Positions 36,401 to 48,664 of a stretch of 64,000 nt of DNA are shown in pieces (position 1 is the first letter of the stretch; each line of letters begins with the position of its first letter). Below the pieces are notes generated by a model, which saw only the letters and a program-made list of their open reading frames with translations, made no database searches and had not been told where the DNA came from. This stretch comes from Stercorarius parasiticus (lineage: Eukaryota; Chordata; Aves; Charadriiformes; Stercorariidae), in NCBI GenBank assembly GCA_013396915.1, contig VWZL01000203.1:1194886-1258885 (forward strand), written 5' to 3'. Position numbers and translations under genes: made by a program.

Positions 36401-39400
36401 CGGCCCGTAACCACACTGCGAAACACGCACCGAGCGAGTCGGGCCCCGTTTTCTTGCATGTGGAACTACTTTGTAGAGTTACAGTGGCTGCGCCGCCTCC
36501 CTCCCCTCCTGCAGCCCCCTCCGGAGCTGGCCATGTGCATTGATTAAAAAGAAATAAAAACACCTTGAAATACCAGCCTTGGAGAAGTGGAAATGAAAAC
36601 CCCTCCAGCTGCTGGGGTTCAGCTAGAGTTCTCTGGCGTAGGTTTGCAAAAGCGCCGGTTTACCGGCGATGGGCTCGCCGTTCCTGGCCATGCCTCTGCT
36701 GCATCTGGGACATCCCAGGGGGATGAGCTCTGAGGCATCCTCAGCAAGCCGGGAGGGAAATAGCAGGCTATAAAGATGAACGCAAGAAACTTGTGTTTAA
36801 ATACCCCTCCCAGTCTGGCTGGCCGAGAGCCTTCTGCAGGCAGTGGTGTTTGCTGATGGCTGAATGTCCTGGGTGTGTCCCTCAAAGCGCATTTGCTGGA
36901 TGGAAAATCCCGTTAAAGCCATTTTGCCAGAGCAAGAGCCAATTTTCGCAGCTCAGGTCCAGCAGCTCTGAGATGCCTGCATGGCGTCTGTGGCATAAGC
37001 TGCTGGTAACCCTGTCGCCCTGCGTCAGCAAGGTGACCTCTTCTAAAGCTCCCAATCCGAGCAAGACCTTTCCACGGTGGCCTTCCTCTGGTGTAGGGAC
37101 CTCAGAGATGCACCTAAATCTGCAAGATGGAACAAATGGTGTTAAAATCACCCAGACTGCTGGCTACTCGCTCTGCTCTGCTCCGCTCCCGCTGCACATT
37201 TCTGCTGCTGCTGGGACAAGACGGTGGCTGAGATGACAGGACACCGTGTTTGTAAGGAAATCGGGTCAGGAGCACCCATCTTGGGTGCATTAGGAGTTGG
37301 CAGTAGCGCTTCTGGGTGCCTCCTCAAAGCCAAAGGGGTGGCTAGACTGTGCTTAATCAGGGAGGTATGAGGGAGCTTTGGCAACGGTCTTTGTAGGAAG
37401 TGGGCTTGAAATCAGTGTCTGTGGCTTGGGGAAAAAGCACCGTGTAGCGTCCTGGTGCCACTGCAGACAGGATGGTTGAAGAGTTTTTGCTCTGGTCTTT
37501 CTCTCCTAAGAAGTCCTTTCTCCTATAGCCCTTGGCAGGAGTGTTTCTGGGTGAGACTGTAGTAGTTCTGAGTGTCTGTTTGGGGCTGGCTGTAGTATTT
37601 GGATTCACTGCAGGGCCTGGGCGTTGCCAGCTGCCCCTCGGCCCTGCTGGTGGCTTCCCTTCCCCACAGGCGGCAAAGGCAGGAGGGTTTTCCACGCGGT
37701 GTGGTTCTGCCTGCTCCTCCTCTGCAAACCGCCTGGCTAAGCCGTCTCCTCTCCTCCTCGGCCTCATCCTGCTGCTTCCACTGATACCGCAGGTCTGGAG
37801 GGAATTTTATTTTATTTTTTTGTAAACCCTAGTGAAGGCCCTCTCCTGTGGGGCTGGACAAGCTCTGCCCGTGTTCTCTATAAGCCCGGGATCGGGGCGG
37901 CCCTGGCAGCAGCTTGTCTTTTCCACTGATCCCAATTAAGATTCAGTCTTGGCAGGATGGAGCCTTTCGAGCTGCCAGCTGCAATAGGAGAGATGAGGCT
38001 TCAGGGGCAGCAGAAATTATTCCCTTCCCTCAGCTCAGCTCATTTCTTGGATCTGGGCTGAGGATGGCCCCAGGAGTTGATCTGCAGAAGCCAAATGAGC
38101 CACACAGCTAAAACATTTCCATTCAGTGTCAGGCCCAGGGTGGGGAAGCGCAGCTCTGCGAAGAGCAGACTGTGGGTGGCAGCTGGGGATGGGATGGGAT
38201 GGGGAGGGTGCAGCCCCTTGCGCTGCCTCGAGACAGCAGCAATCCCAGCCTCGCTGGAACTGTGTGTGGGGAGACTCAAGTGCTGAAATGACCCCCTTAA
38301 TGAAACGGGGGTTCGTTAAAGCCTTGACGAGTGGAAGGAATGGCAGGTCAGAGCTGCGCAGCTGAGACCCCAGATGCTATGGGCCAGGTCTCTGCCTGGT
38401 GTGATGCGGCAAAGCTCTGCTGATGTTGACGGAGCTTTGCCACAACGTGTACCAGCTGGTAACTGGCCTCAGGCATGACTGGTTAATGGAGCGGCTGCGT
38501 TTCTGATAGCACGTGTCATTTTTCCAAGCATAACATTAACACAAGTTTGCAGTTGCCGGACCCTTCTGCTGTCTCCTCCTCTTCCTCCCCCGCCTCCTGT
38601 CACTCCTGTCACGCTGCAGCCAAGCTGCCCTTGACGTTGGAACTAGAAACTTTGCTTTTGCTGGCCTTGTGTCCTGTCAGCCGTGCACCCTGGAAGTATC
38701 ACGGGCATAGAAGAGAGTGTTTCTGTTGCATTTATTTAAAGACTAAATCCCTGCAGGAACAGCTTAGCAGCACTGAGAGTTTCTGGGTTTGAGCAGGTTC
38801 TCCAGAATTTGAGGATAAGCTCTCTGTTCTCTCTGTTGATGAAGCGTTGTCTCTCCAATACTGTTGCTAATTTGGGGTTCTGGAAGCAACCCTTAAGCAA
38901 TAATGAAGTGTGAAGCTCTGTTCCGTGGAGCAAGGGTTGTGTGGATGGCACCTGGGAGAGCCACGGATGCTGGGCAGCTTGCCTGATGGCCGTGGCCGCG
39001 CTGTTGCAGTCGGGCTGTGAAGGTAAAGCTGGGCAATGCCCAGTTTGTCGCGCAGCTCTGCTCAGAGCAAAGCTCAGCGGTGTCTTGGGGCACCCGTCCC
39101 TTCCGCTGAACTTGCCCTCAGCTGCACTTCCCCACTGGTATTTTGGGTACTCGTCACTCCCTAAAGGAGCAAACAGGATAAGTACAAAAATAGAGATGCT
39201 AAACCGAAAGCTTTCTAAACACAGCACTGGCAGGGTGAAGGGACAGAGGGAAGTGGAGATGGCTGGATTTGTGTCTCAGCTACTGCTGCATAAGCTCGTC
39301 GTGACCAAAATGAGAATCTGCTCTTGTGACAGGGTGCACCGAGCTCCCCCAAAGCCCTTCAGGCCCCTCCTATGAAAAAGGGTCCAACCGCTCCACCCTG

Positions 39401-40751
39401 TGCCTTTGCAGGCAGCCTGCCAGACACGTCAGGGGTTTGCGGGCCATCGACATGGCTTTGCAGCGCTCCTCAGGTCCATGGGCTTCTGAGACCAAAGCTG
39501 AGGCTTTAACCCGAAGCCTCAAAAAAAGGAAAGCTCAATCAGCCCACTGCAACCAGCGACTTCTCCAATTGTTTTTAGGTTCCCTGAAATGCTAAGCTTC
39601 TCTTGGAGCATGGCTTCAAGTGAACTGAACTGTGTTTCCATTTAACTAATTAGCAGCCCTGTGTCCTGGCCAAAGCACACACGGTGTTACAGCCATTTTT
39701 AAGCTGTTACATGCCTGCATAACTGCTGCTGAGGCAGCCAGCAGGAGCTGTGAACTAGCAAAGGGCTGAGGAAGGGCTGGGACAAAGGGCCAGATTCTGT
39801 TCAGTCAAATCCCATGTAAAGCTGAGTAGCGTCAGCGACTTAAGGAGAATTACCGCAGGTCACCAGTGGCTTAGAATAGCTAAAATTTTGTTCCCTGTTT
39901 TAGTGCTCAGCTGTTGTTGCTTTTTGAGTGATTCCCATTCAGAAGGAAGAGGTCCCTTCTGAAGGTATTTCTTCCCTCTCTGCCCCACGCTTCTTCCCTC
40001 AGCACTTGCTGAAAGCGTCACTCTCTTGGACGTAGCTTTAATCTCTTTAAGAATACTTAGTGACTAGCTTCTGCTGGCTTCTCCTTTCTATGCCACATCC
40101 AATTTTTTCCAAGGCAGTCTGAGGGCGGGGTAGCCAGCCTCAGGATGTGGCCGTGAAGGAAAGACAGGCCAGGCTGCCACCGAAGACGCAGGCTGGATTA
40201 GCAGTGAACAGATGATGACGCACAAATGGGACATCAGCTGGGACAAGTGAGAGCTTCCAGCAGGCAAAAGCTGTGCTGCCCTTGCATCCCGAGGGCTGCC
40301 CTGGTCTGCAGTATTTGCTTTGTTTTCGGGACGCGGTGCTAGAGGTGTGACTTGTGCTCTTACGGCACCCTTCAGGAGAAGGAGGTGGTGAGCTAGGTGC
40401 TTCACACTGTTTCTTTCGGTTAAACCTTCAAAAACGGTTGCAAGTTAGGAAACAGCTCTTAGAAAAAGGACGTAAAGCTTTGTGTTATGGTCCCAGGATC
40501 AGCAGCAGTTGGAGGCTGTACCTGGAGAGCAAGAGAGCCCCCTGGCAGTACAGCCCCTGTCTCTGCCCTCTTGCAGGGCACCTGCACTGCCCTATTCAGG
40601 ACCTATTCCTGACTCAGGAGGGATGGACTTCTATACAGGCGCTTCCCGAGACCTGTTCCAGTGCGTGGTCACCCAGACTAAGAGGGAGAGCTCTGGAGGC
40701 ACCTGTTCCTTATATTACTCTGCAACACAAAGCGGTGCTGTTACACGCATC

Positions 40752-41224
40752 TGCTGACTCAGAACAGGCACGTGGGAGAAGCTGGGATAATGATGAGAGA
40801 TGATGATAAATGATGATGCTAAGCTTATGGGATTACTCAGTTAGAACAGCCAGAGAGAGATGAGTTCCACTCGACAAAAAAAATAAATAATGGATTCCTT
40901 ACGGTAATAAGTTATTGTGACTGATCCCTTGCTGACTCATCATTGCAGCTTATAAAGTCTGTCTTGTTACTCGTCCTGAGTGTTCATAGAAGCTCATGGA
41001 TTAAAACAGAGATGTTCCTTTGAATGAATTAAAAAGGGTATACAAAGTACTGCGAAGCATACTCCATTAGAACTAGCGTTTATTAAAAATGCAGTGGACA
41101 AAAAAAAGCAAGCCTCCAAAAAGTAGTCAGTTCATCAACATATATTACACCCTTGCCCACCCAGCACCACCGAAACACACAGTGCTATCAGCTCGTTTCT
41201 CTCATAAAAAGTTCCACTGACTCA
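40752..41224. promoter_or_regulatory. Cluster of AP-1/MARE-type sites, candidate enhancer
   Basis: Three exact TGACTCA heptamers in 470 bp: 40755-40761 (in TGCTGACTCAG), 40933-40939 (in TGCTGACTCATCA, one base from the 13-bp T-MARE) and 41218-41224. By chance about eight are expected in the whole window. Known: such sites bind AP-1 and Maf/NF-E2-family factors. The stretch is AT-richer than its left flank. Enhancer role is inference. Confidence 0.3.
41079..41084 (-). terminator. Possible distal MOCS1 poly(A) signal (AATAAA)
   Basis: AATAAA on the - strand about 2.5 kb past the MOCS1 stop, followed by a T/GT-rich stretch. One of two candidates for the MOCS1 3' end. Confidence 0.4.
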
Positions 41225-42425
41225 TGCTTGTTTCATTATCTATAAATGTGCATCGTTTCAAGACTTGATAATGTAATATGAGTATAAAATGGCACGAAAT
41301 GCTCTTTGCCCAAAGCTTCCAGCCACTCTCAACCCAAGAAAGTAGTGAAATGTGCGTACGTAGCAAGATGTGCGTGACAGTCGTGTGTGTGTGCTCTGCA
41401 GTCCCTGTATGGTCTTGAGTCCTTTGTGTGAGCTTTACAGCATGACTGCAAACTTCTCAGAAGCCACAGAATCATATGCCCCAAAGCATCATTTTGTTAC
41501 GACCACGTATTTCTGGTTTCGTTTTAGTTTCGAAAACTCCCTAGGGACTGGCTGAAGGCAGGGAGGGCAGGGTGCGTTGTGCGTGGTGGGGGGAATTAAC
41601 TGCTTGTGTAAATCAGTTAACAGGTTACACACGTGCTTCCTTCTCCTGGCGATTTGTTTCCATGCTAAGCTAGGGAAATGTTTGCACTGCTGGCACAGCA
41701 GCGCCACAGCTGAACGCGGTCTCTCATAGTTGCAGGGTCAGCTGCGATTGGTGCTCAGTACGGCAGCAGTACGTACACTCCTAGGAAGGAGCAGGAGTTG
41801 CCCCTACTATTAACTTACAGACAGATCAGCGATTTCAGGGGAATCAGGACTATAACGCTGAATGTAGGTGTACAAATGTTTATGGAGTTTGTGCACCAAG
41901 CTTTCCAGACTCCTTCCCCTTTCAGCTGTAGCTGCGATGTGTGTCATTGCATGTGCCCTGTCTCACAGTGATAATGAATAAAGAATCAGATTAATTCACC
42001 TGCTATGGAAAAAGTGCCTTCTGTGGTAGCTAGCATATGAGATTTGTAGTAAAACCAATTGCTGCCTCCTCTTAGACCTGTGCTTACTTTAAGTGAGCAG
42101 GATGTGCGTGACAGTGTGGTGTGTGCTTTACTGATGCTCACAGTAATTTAACCTTATTTCACGAGAAGCAGCTACTTGCAAAGTTTAAGACACTTTTTCG
42201 GTAGCCTCTTTGATGTTATTAGAGCCGTCTTTAACTCTCTGTGCGTACGGAGAGGGAGCACCTTGAATCATATGCAACTTCACATTAGCCATAAGCACTA
42301 GAAAACAAGTAAACCAAAGTTCAGAACACCCCGTTTAGAGCATTTAAATTAATATTTGAAAAGGATCCATCAGTATTAACAACATTGAGTAATTCCTTAT
42401 CTAGGATAGTCAATTATCAAAGCTA

Positions 42426-42431
42426 TTTAAT
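42426..42431 (-). terminator. Possible proximal MOCS1 poly(A) signal (ATTAAA)
   Basis: ATTAAA on the - strand about 1.16 kb past the MOCS1 stop, with a GT-rich element (AATGTTGTT) about 40 bases downstream. Competes with the distal candidate at 41079-41084. Confidence 0.4.
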
Positions 42432-43591
42432 GCTACATGACAGTGGCCACCGGTACATTTATGGGAACACTTAAGTGCTCTGAGGCCAAAAAACTTCATG
42501 AAAGCAAATTAGAGGAACATGCAGGAAACACTCTGGCCAAGACAACGGCAACTACTTTACTCTTCCAAGTGGCTACTGGTCTTAAAGTTTGTTTTATCTG
42601 TCAGGGCTATGCAGGTTGCTGGTTACTAGTGCTGGTACGCTGTATGATTAAAAAATTGGGAGTCCTCTGGGGCTTGGTGCGATAGCTATTTCTAAGTCAG
42701 GGACAGCCGATGCCTACCTCCGTGCATGGCAGAATTCAGCCCTTAAGCATGCAGACACAGGGCCTCAATGCATTTGAGCGCTAAGGTGAAAACACTGGAA
42801 CATGCTTCTAACACTGGAAAAGGTATCTTTCAGATCAGCAAAATAATTCTTCCAAACCCAGAAATCCTCTGTTTCTACAGGATGTTTTGCAGAGTGGCTC
42901 AAGGCAGAGCTGGGAAGCTGCCACCTTCTTTTTTTCCTTTTGAAACTGATAATGTGAGTATTTCTCACTTAAAGGCAAGGGCAGCAGTAGCAATGCAAAG
43001 GGATGGGAGCTACTCCTCTGACCCTAGCTGTTCCACAGTTATAATCTCTGCTAAGGGAAGGTTCCCAAGCTATGTTCTTGTCACAGTCACCTTCTAGATT
43101 CAGCTAAGGGGGTCAGGGGGGCAGATGGACAGAAACATTCTGAAATCTTGATCCTTGACTTAAAATTAAGTTGCCAAATAACAGCACTTTCAGCACTTGC
43201 TTCATTTTCAGAGCTCACAGTTGCATGGTGTGATGACAGCAGCTGTGAATATTTCACAGCAAGAGGTAAAAAAAAACCAAAAAACCAAAACAACAAACCA
43301 GCCTCTGTGGTAGAACTAAGAACCTTTGCTCAAGCTCATGGTAAGGACACAGAGATGAAGTAGCAAAGCAGAGTAGTGAAGTCCATCCTCTAAAAACCAC
43401 AAATGGTTATCAACAGGGACGAGTGGCTCCACTGATCACCCAGCAGTAAGCTGACAGGGTAAGGCAAAACTGGAGTTGTAGGGTTGTTGTATGGTACACC
43501 TGCTGAGGCCTCCAAACCTACCAGCTGAACAGAAGTAGAGGCTGAACACGAGCAATGGTCACCTGGGGGGCTGGTGGTGTCTGGATATGAT

Positions 43592-44463
43592 CTAGACCCT
43601 TGAGAAGTCTCCCCTCTGCCCACCTGTCTTACTAAGCAACTTTACCTCTTCGATCACAATGTCATGAGTAACTGCTTTGCACATGTCATACACAGTCAGG
43701 GCAGCCAGGCTGGCAGCTGTCAGAGCTTCCATCTCCACACCTGTCCTCCCCCAGGTCTGACAGGAGCTGCGAATCACCACTGCGTATCTGGCCTCATCCA
43801 GGCTCAGAGACACCTCAACATGGTTAAGGGGGATGTTGTGACACAACGGGATCAACTGGCTGGTCAGCTTGGCTCCCTGAATTCCTGCAATCTGGGCTAC
43901 TGCCAGCACATCCCCTTTCTTCACCTGGTTCTGCCTCACCATCCCAAATGCCTTCTCACCCAGGCGGACCACAGCACCAGCAACAGCCCTTCTTCTTGAA
44001 TCTGGCTTCCCTCCAACATCAACCATTGTGGCCCGTCCTTCCTCATCAGTGTGAGTCAAGTTGTCAGAGGCACGAGGTACCTTGGCGGAAGATCCTGAAT
44101 CCCCAGTACAGAATTCCGATCCTGGACTTGTCTCTTTGGACTGGCAGTCCACAGAAACTTGGCCAACAGGAGAAGCCTCAAGGCACTTTGTGTCAAATGT
44201 GGAGCTTGGGTCCTTCTGGAAGACGCAGCAGCCTCTGAGCTGGGTTTGTAGAATTCCTGTTGTTATGTGCCACTGTTGCTCTGGGTGAGATCCTGGCAGG
44301 AGAAGTTGTCCTATAAGCTTATTTTTCATTAATGCTTTTCCCATTTGTTTGGGTAAACTTGCTCTCAAAGTCAGCCGATGGCTAAATGTGTGGCCCCACT
44401 GTTCTGAATTTGGAGGATTCTGTAGGGCATCTTGGCATAGTGGGAATGACATCAATGCAGGCT
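43592..44463 (-). CDS. MOCS1: MOCS1 exon 10: linker plus MOCS1B (MoaC-like) and stop
   Basis: 872 bp ending in TAG (43592-43594). Reading from the acceptor (ccccccag then AG CCT GCA) it encodes about 135 residues of low-complexity linker, then about 155 residues of MoaC-type cyclic pyranopterin monophosphate synthase: LTHTDEEGRATMVDVGGKPD, KKGDVLAVAQIAGIQGAKLT, SQLIPLCHNIPLNHVEVSLS, GVEMEALTAASLAALTVYDM, CKAV and the C-terminal SKTGGQRGDFSRV. The conserved Asp and Lys of the YDMCK motif, catalytic positions in bacterial MoaC, are present. An upstream ATG-initiated frame starts inside the intron (44497) and is not a real start: the domain has no start codon of its own and depends on in-phase splicing from exon 9. 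Confidence 0.97.
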
Positions 44464-45674
44464 CTGGGGGGAAAAAGAAAGTAACATGAGAATACATCTT
44501 ACTAACGGGAAAGCTAAGCTAAGTCTGCAGTAGCTGAGAACCCTGTCAGAGCACTGCTCGGGACTCTCTGTATTGCAGAAACCTCAATAAGCCTGCAAAT
44601 GTCCACTTTTCTCCTCAAGCTCTTTATCTTCTCTCTCATCAGTCCTCTGCATTTGCTGATTTGTTATTACAAACCCCAAAACGCAAAACACTTATTTCAA
44701 GGTCCCTGACAAGAAGGAACAACTTGCTTTCAAGAACTATCAACACTTATTGAGAAGCATCAGCCAAGAAAGCTTAGAGGAACATCACTTCTGAAGAAAA
44801 GCAAGTCATAGCACCTCAGCATCCATTTGAGATTGTCCCAGCACCAGTCCTTTTTCAAAAGCCTGGCAGGGTTAATAGGAAATTCTTGCACTGAGATTCT
44901 CAACTCTGCCTTTCCAAACACATCCCTCCCAGCACAGGTGGCTGCACGTCCTGCTTTCACCTCCTTCTGCAGGGAAGGGTCATGCCAGCACTTGAGGAGA
45001 GCAGGGACCAGAAGCACTGCGTCTGCAACTGCACTGTCTGCAAGCTCAGAGGGCGGCTCTGTGATGGGAACCCCTCTTATTACTGCCAGCTCTTACCACG
45101 CTAATGACAGCTGAAGTTTAAGCACTGGAAAAACCACGCTCCCCTCATTGACAGATAGATATTAAATCTACTCAGAAGTATGTTCCAAGTCGTGCTGGCA
45201 GAGCTCCCAGCTGGCAGAGCAGTAGTAAGCCCTCCTGCCCCTTTTCACCATTTAATCCCTTGGTTTTGGCATTTGCACAGGGCTGCATGCCAAGTGTCAA
45301 GACAGAAGGAGTCTTTTTCACATAAAAGAAGCGATTTGTTTTGTAAGTAAAGAGAAAGCAGTATAGAGGTAAGTGGCAAAGCCCTAGTTTAATAGCCTCA
45401 TTGATAAACATGTTTCTTCTCTTTTTCTGGAGCTCCTGCTCTCTCTGCTGTGAGAAACTTGGAATTAGGTTTTGCTCAATAAGCTCCTTTGGTAGCTCTG
45501 GTATTCAGGGCCTCCCTTACTCATGAGTTTTCAGACTGCCCACAAGTGAATCACAGCAGCTTCCTGGCCCTCCTGCACCTTGCTGAGCTACCTCTGCTGC
45601 CCCAACTACAGGTATCACCTCAGACTGTCCACGTGACAGTAACAGACAGGGTTGTGTTCCCCCCACCCTGTTGT

Positions 45675-45710
45675 GGTTTTTTTTGTTTTTTTTGTTTTTT
45701 TGTTTTTTTT
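45675..45710. repeat. T-rich simple repeat (T6-8 G units)
   Basis: Four T runs of 7-9 bases separated by single G on the + strand. Equivalent to an A-rich tract on the MOCS1 sense strand. Low-complexity DNA; no attached retroposon body recognised. Confidence 0.75.
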
Positions 45711-46575
45711 CAAAAAACCCAAACCAATCTCTTCCTTGTTAGTCCCAGCCTGTGCTATAACAAGACTCATGCACTTAGCACCTTTTTCATCCAGAGTACC
45801 CTCCAAACATTGATCTGAAAGTACCCATTACTGAAGCTTAAATCAACCACAGATTTCATGATTTTTTTTTTTTAATCACTGCAATAATCTAAATTCAGGC
45901 AAAGGCACTTTTTGATCTACAGCTGATGGCCTTATCCGCTAAAATTAAGATTCCTGCAAGTTTAGTGGTAATGTGTTCACCCTTAGAGGAATAGAATTAA
46001 ATGGGCATAAATGTTTTGACTGCAACATTGCTCTGCTTTAGAAGAGCACAGGAAATTGTGCTTATTCTTCCTTTCTTTCCCTCTCTCTTTATACAGTGGG
46101 ACCTAACCTGAATATCCCTTTTAAAATCCAGAAATTCAAAGTACTCTGTTCTTCTGTATTCCTTGATTAGCTTTAAAGCTGAAGCAAAACCCTTAGCGAG
46201 GTGTCTTGTCTTCAGGAGAAGCTGGACTGCAAAGGCAGACAAGTGCTTACTTCCACAGGGTAAACACACATGGGCAGGAGGCCAGGAAGAGAAGTGCTAT
46301 TTGCTCAAGTACAGTGGTAAGTGAAAGACAGCAGCAGACAGCAATGCATGCAAAGCATCTTTGCTTTTCCTAACCAGCTATGTATTCTTCAAGTTGTACC
46401 TAGTCATCTCTATCTTCACCCAAATTGCTCATACACCTACAAAAGAAATAGATAATGGTTTTCTACAGTACAATATATAACACTACTAAAACCATCTGAC
46501 AAACTGCATCTCCTTATATTCTATTACTGCAACTGAAGTTTAATTGTGTTAGCTTCCAATTAGCACAATCTCGGG

Positions 46576-46588
46576 NNNNNNNNNNNNN
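46576..46588. other. Assembly gap, 13 N
   Basis: Thirteen unresolved bases inside MOCS1 intron 9, directly followed by a run of four G tracts (46589-46613). The G-rich sequence probably caused the sequencing drop-out. Confidence 0.95.
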
Positions 46589-48654
46589 GGGGAGGGGTGT
46601 AAGGGGGGAGGGGTGGAAAGAAGGCAGGAGATACTTAAATTAAGGAGGAAACTCCCATAACTGAAGTGAACCTGTGAGGAGAACAACCTGCCAAAAGGAA
46701 TATTTTGATTAAGGGAAATAGGATACAAACCACATAGCAGAAGATCAGACAACAGCAGTGAAGGGAAGAAGCCAGGTTTGGCTTACTGGGACCAGCAAAG
46801 CCAATTAGTGATTTCCACAGCATTCATTAAGTTTCATTAAATTAATTCCGTACGTTCCCCCACCCCCCCAAGACTGCTTGCACGCCAGCATTATTTGAAG
46901 TTTGTATGTAATTCAAAACACAATTAGGAAATCTCCTAATGATTCCCCCCATGAGTCACAGTGGTCTACTCTCCACTCTTCCCCAGTCTCTCCACCGATG
47001 CAGTGACTGCCCGCAGTTGGTCTCGAAGGGACACGGAACAGCTGGGGGAAGACCTGTAGAGGCTGCCTCTTTTTCACTGTACGTCAGACAATGTTAAAGC
47101 ACTTTTCAAAAGGAAATTGGATGGATCTGGTCTGTAAACATCCAAACATTGCTATGAATGCTAACTTTGGAGCATGGGGATTCTTTCAAAGGCATCTTGA
47201 AAAATTATGTAGGTCCCAATGAGCTGGCAAAAGTTTAATAATATAGTATTTTTCCTCTTTTTTTTTTAAAACCCAGAAAATTTTCCCTCATGCAGCAAGT
47301 CAATACGCGCTATAAACAAAGGGTCCTCTTTCTTCCTGGAACACAATACAGCAGCGGCCAAATACAAAAGAGCAGAAGCAAACGGAGACAATCTTGCACT
47401 GCTAAATTCACTCACTTCAAAACTCAACATGGAAAATGATGGTCCTTTAAAGGGGGGCATCAAGTAAAAAAACACTCCCAGTGAAAACCTATGTTTAGAA
47501 GACCTCTGTAGATTCTATTTCCTAATAAAGGCAACAGAAATACAAGCACCAGGGTCTTGGTTTTAAAAAAAAAATAATAAAAATAGAGCAGTTGTTATAT
47601 CACCTGTAGCAAAGACTGCAAATTAATGCATGTTACCCTCCCCAAGGGTAACTGTTTTAAAAGCTGTGTTTTGAGCTGTGCAGCAGCTAACCTGCTCTAG
47701 ACCATCAATGGGAAGATGAGAGTTTGGGTATGAAACATAATGTTTACCTCTTCCACCCTTGCTGCATTTTTTTTCCTTCTTGTTGATAAGAAACAACAGA
47801 AAAACTATCTCACAATGCTAAATTTTGCAAGCAGTTCTTCAATCTAAGGAAGAAAAAAAGGTATTTGGGAAGGTAGATAGCTATCTTACAAAACTGGGAA
47901 ATGTAGGTATGGAGGAGGTAAAACCACACTGAAGGAGATGTGAAAAACCAGTAAGAGAACCCCAGCAGTGCCGTATCACCCATGAATAGAGCTTCAAGCA
48001 GAAGGGAGAGTTAGAAACAACTTCAGTAGACACAACAAGAAGAGGAAAGGCTCTCGGTTCGTAGGACTGGTCAGATCCCAGATACTAGAGTTTTCATGGT
48101 TATGTTCTGAGACTTTGCAGCAGTAAGAGGACATGTCAAAAGAATGAAGCCCCAGCTTTCAGATTCTGAAGTACAGAAGTAGTGAGGTGGGAAAACTTGT
48201 ATTTCTATCAGGTTACTGCCTCTATGTATTATAGGCAAAGATGAATGTCTTAATCCAGGGATAAAAGTCCATCCCATATCCTTTATGTTTATATGGCAAC
48301 TTAGTCAATTTCATAAAACTCACCCCAAACTGCCTTTTAAGTTAATGTACTGTTCCTGTTAAGTACAAAGGAAGCAAAGAGGAAATAAGGTAGGAAGGCT
48401 AGTGATCCCTTTGGAAAGTGTAGTAAACTTTCAAAATCAGAGAAAACAAAACCCGTGTTGTCAATCAGAAGACTGGATAAGGCTTGGTAGGGACATTAAA
48501 CCTTTCCCCCTCTTCCACTTCTGCATGTTAACCACAACTGCAAGAAACCTATTTCTTTGTCTAAACCTAAGCCCGAACCAAAGATAAATTACACTTAAAA
48601 GCCCAATCCACTCTGCTCCCCCAAAGGACAAAAACCAAACAAAATCATTGTATG

Positions 48655-48660
48655 TTTATT
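48655..48660 (-). terminator. AATAAA just after the MOCS1A stop, possible intronic poly(A) signal
   Basis: Canonical hexamer 13 bases after the TGA and directly beyond the distal donor, followed about 10-30 bases later by a T/GT-rich run (ATTTTGTTTGGTTTTTG). Use would give a MOCS1A-only message. No transcript evidence is available here. Confidence 0.3.
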
Positions 48661-48664
48661 ACGT

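Larger units (their letters stand above)
29641..41060. other. Intergenic region between convergent DAAM2 and MOCS1
   Basis: About 11.4 kb with no recognisable protein gene. GC content rises in roughly 32-40 kb, which by itself lengthens chance open frames (up to 163 codons at 38736-39227). Contents: an isolated exon-like segment (31156-31253), an ambiguous base after nine C (31540), a perfect hairpin (33394-33420), a short GC-rich hairpin (36653-36668) and, near the right end, an AP-1/MARE-like site cluster (40752-41224). A non-coding RNA could lie here but cannot be called from sequence alone. Confidence 0.6.
41060..43591 (-). other. MOCS1: MOCS1 3' UTR (inferred maximum extent)
   Basis: Unique sequence after the MOCS1 stop, down to the distal poly(A) candidate. 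An A/AAC-rich patch lies near 43267-43300. The true end could be near 42.4 kb. No coding potential recognised. Confidence 0.45.

Noticed and set aside
36653..36668. GC-rich hairpin with 7-bp arms, in GC-rich sequence, considered as a CpG-island promoter
   Set aside because: CpG-rich sequence is too short and patchy, and no transcript-start signals or downstream gene are visible.
36793..37236. 147-codon open frame, + strand
   Set aside because: Composition looks random, no family match, no supporting splice or promoter signals; overlapped by equally long frames on the other strand.
38736..39227. 163-codon open frame, - strand, in the intergenic region
   Set aside because: No recognisable domain, and it lies in GC-rich sequence where long chance frames are common.
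41367..42115. A 15-base identical repeat (GATGTGCGTGACAGT) at 41367 and 42101, each followed by a GT-rich run
   Set aside because: One or two 15-base matches are expected by chance in 64 kb, and no larger repeat unit surrounds them.
43664..44288. + strand open frames opposite MOCS1 exon 10
   Set aside because: Shadows of the MoaC-coding exon on the other strand.
44464..44497. ATG upstream of the exon 10 acceptor as a start for independent MOCS1B
   Set aside because: It lies in the intron pyrimidine tract before the acceptor and would be absent from the spliced message.
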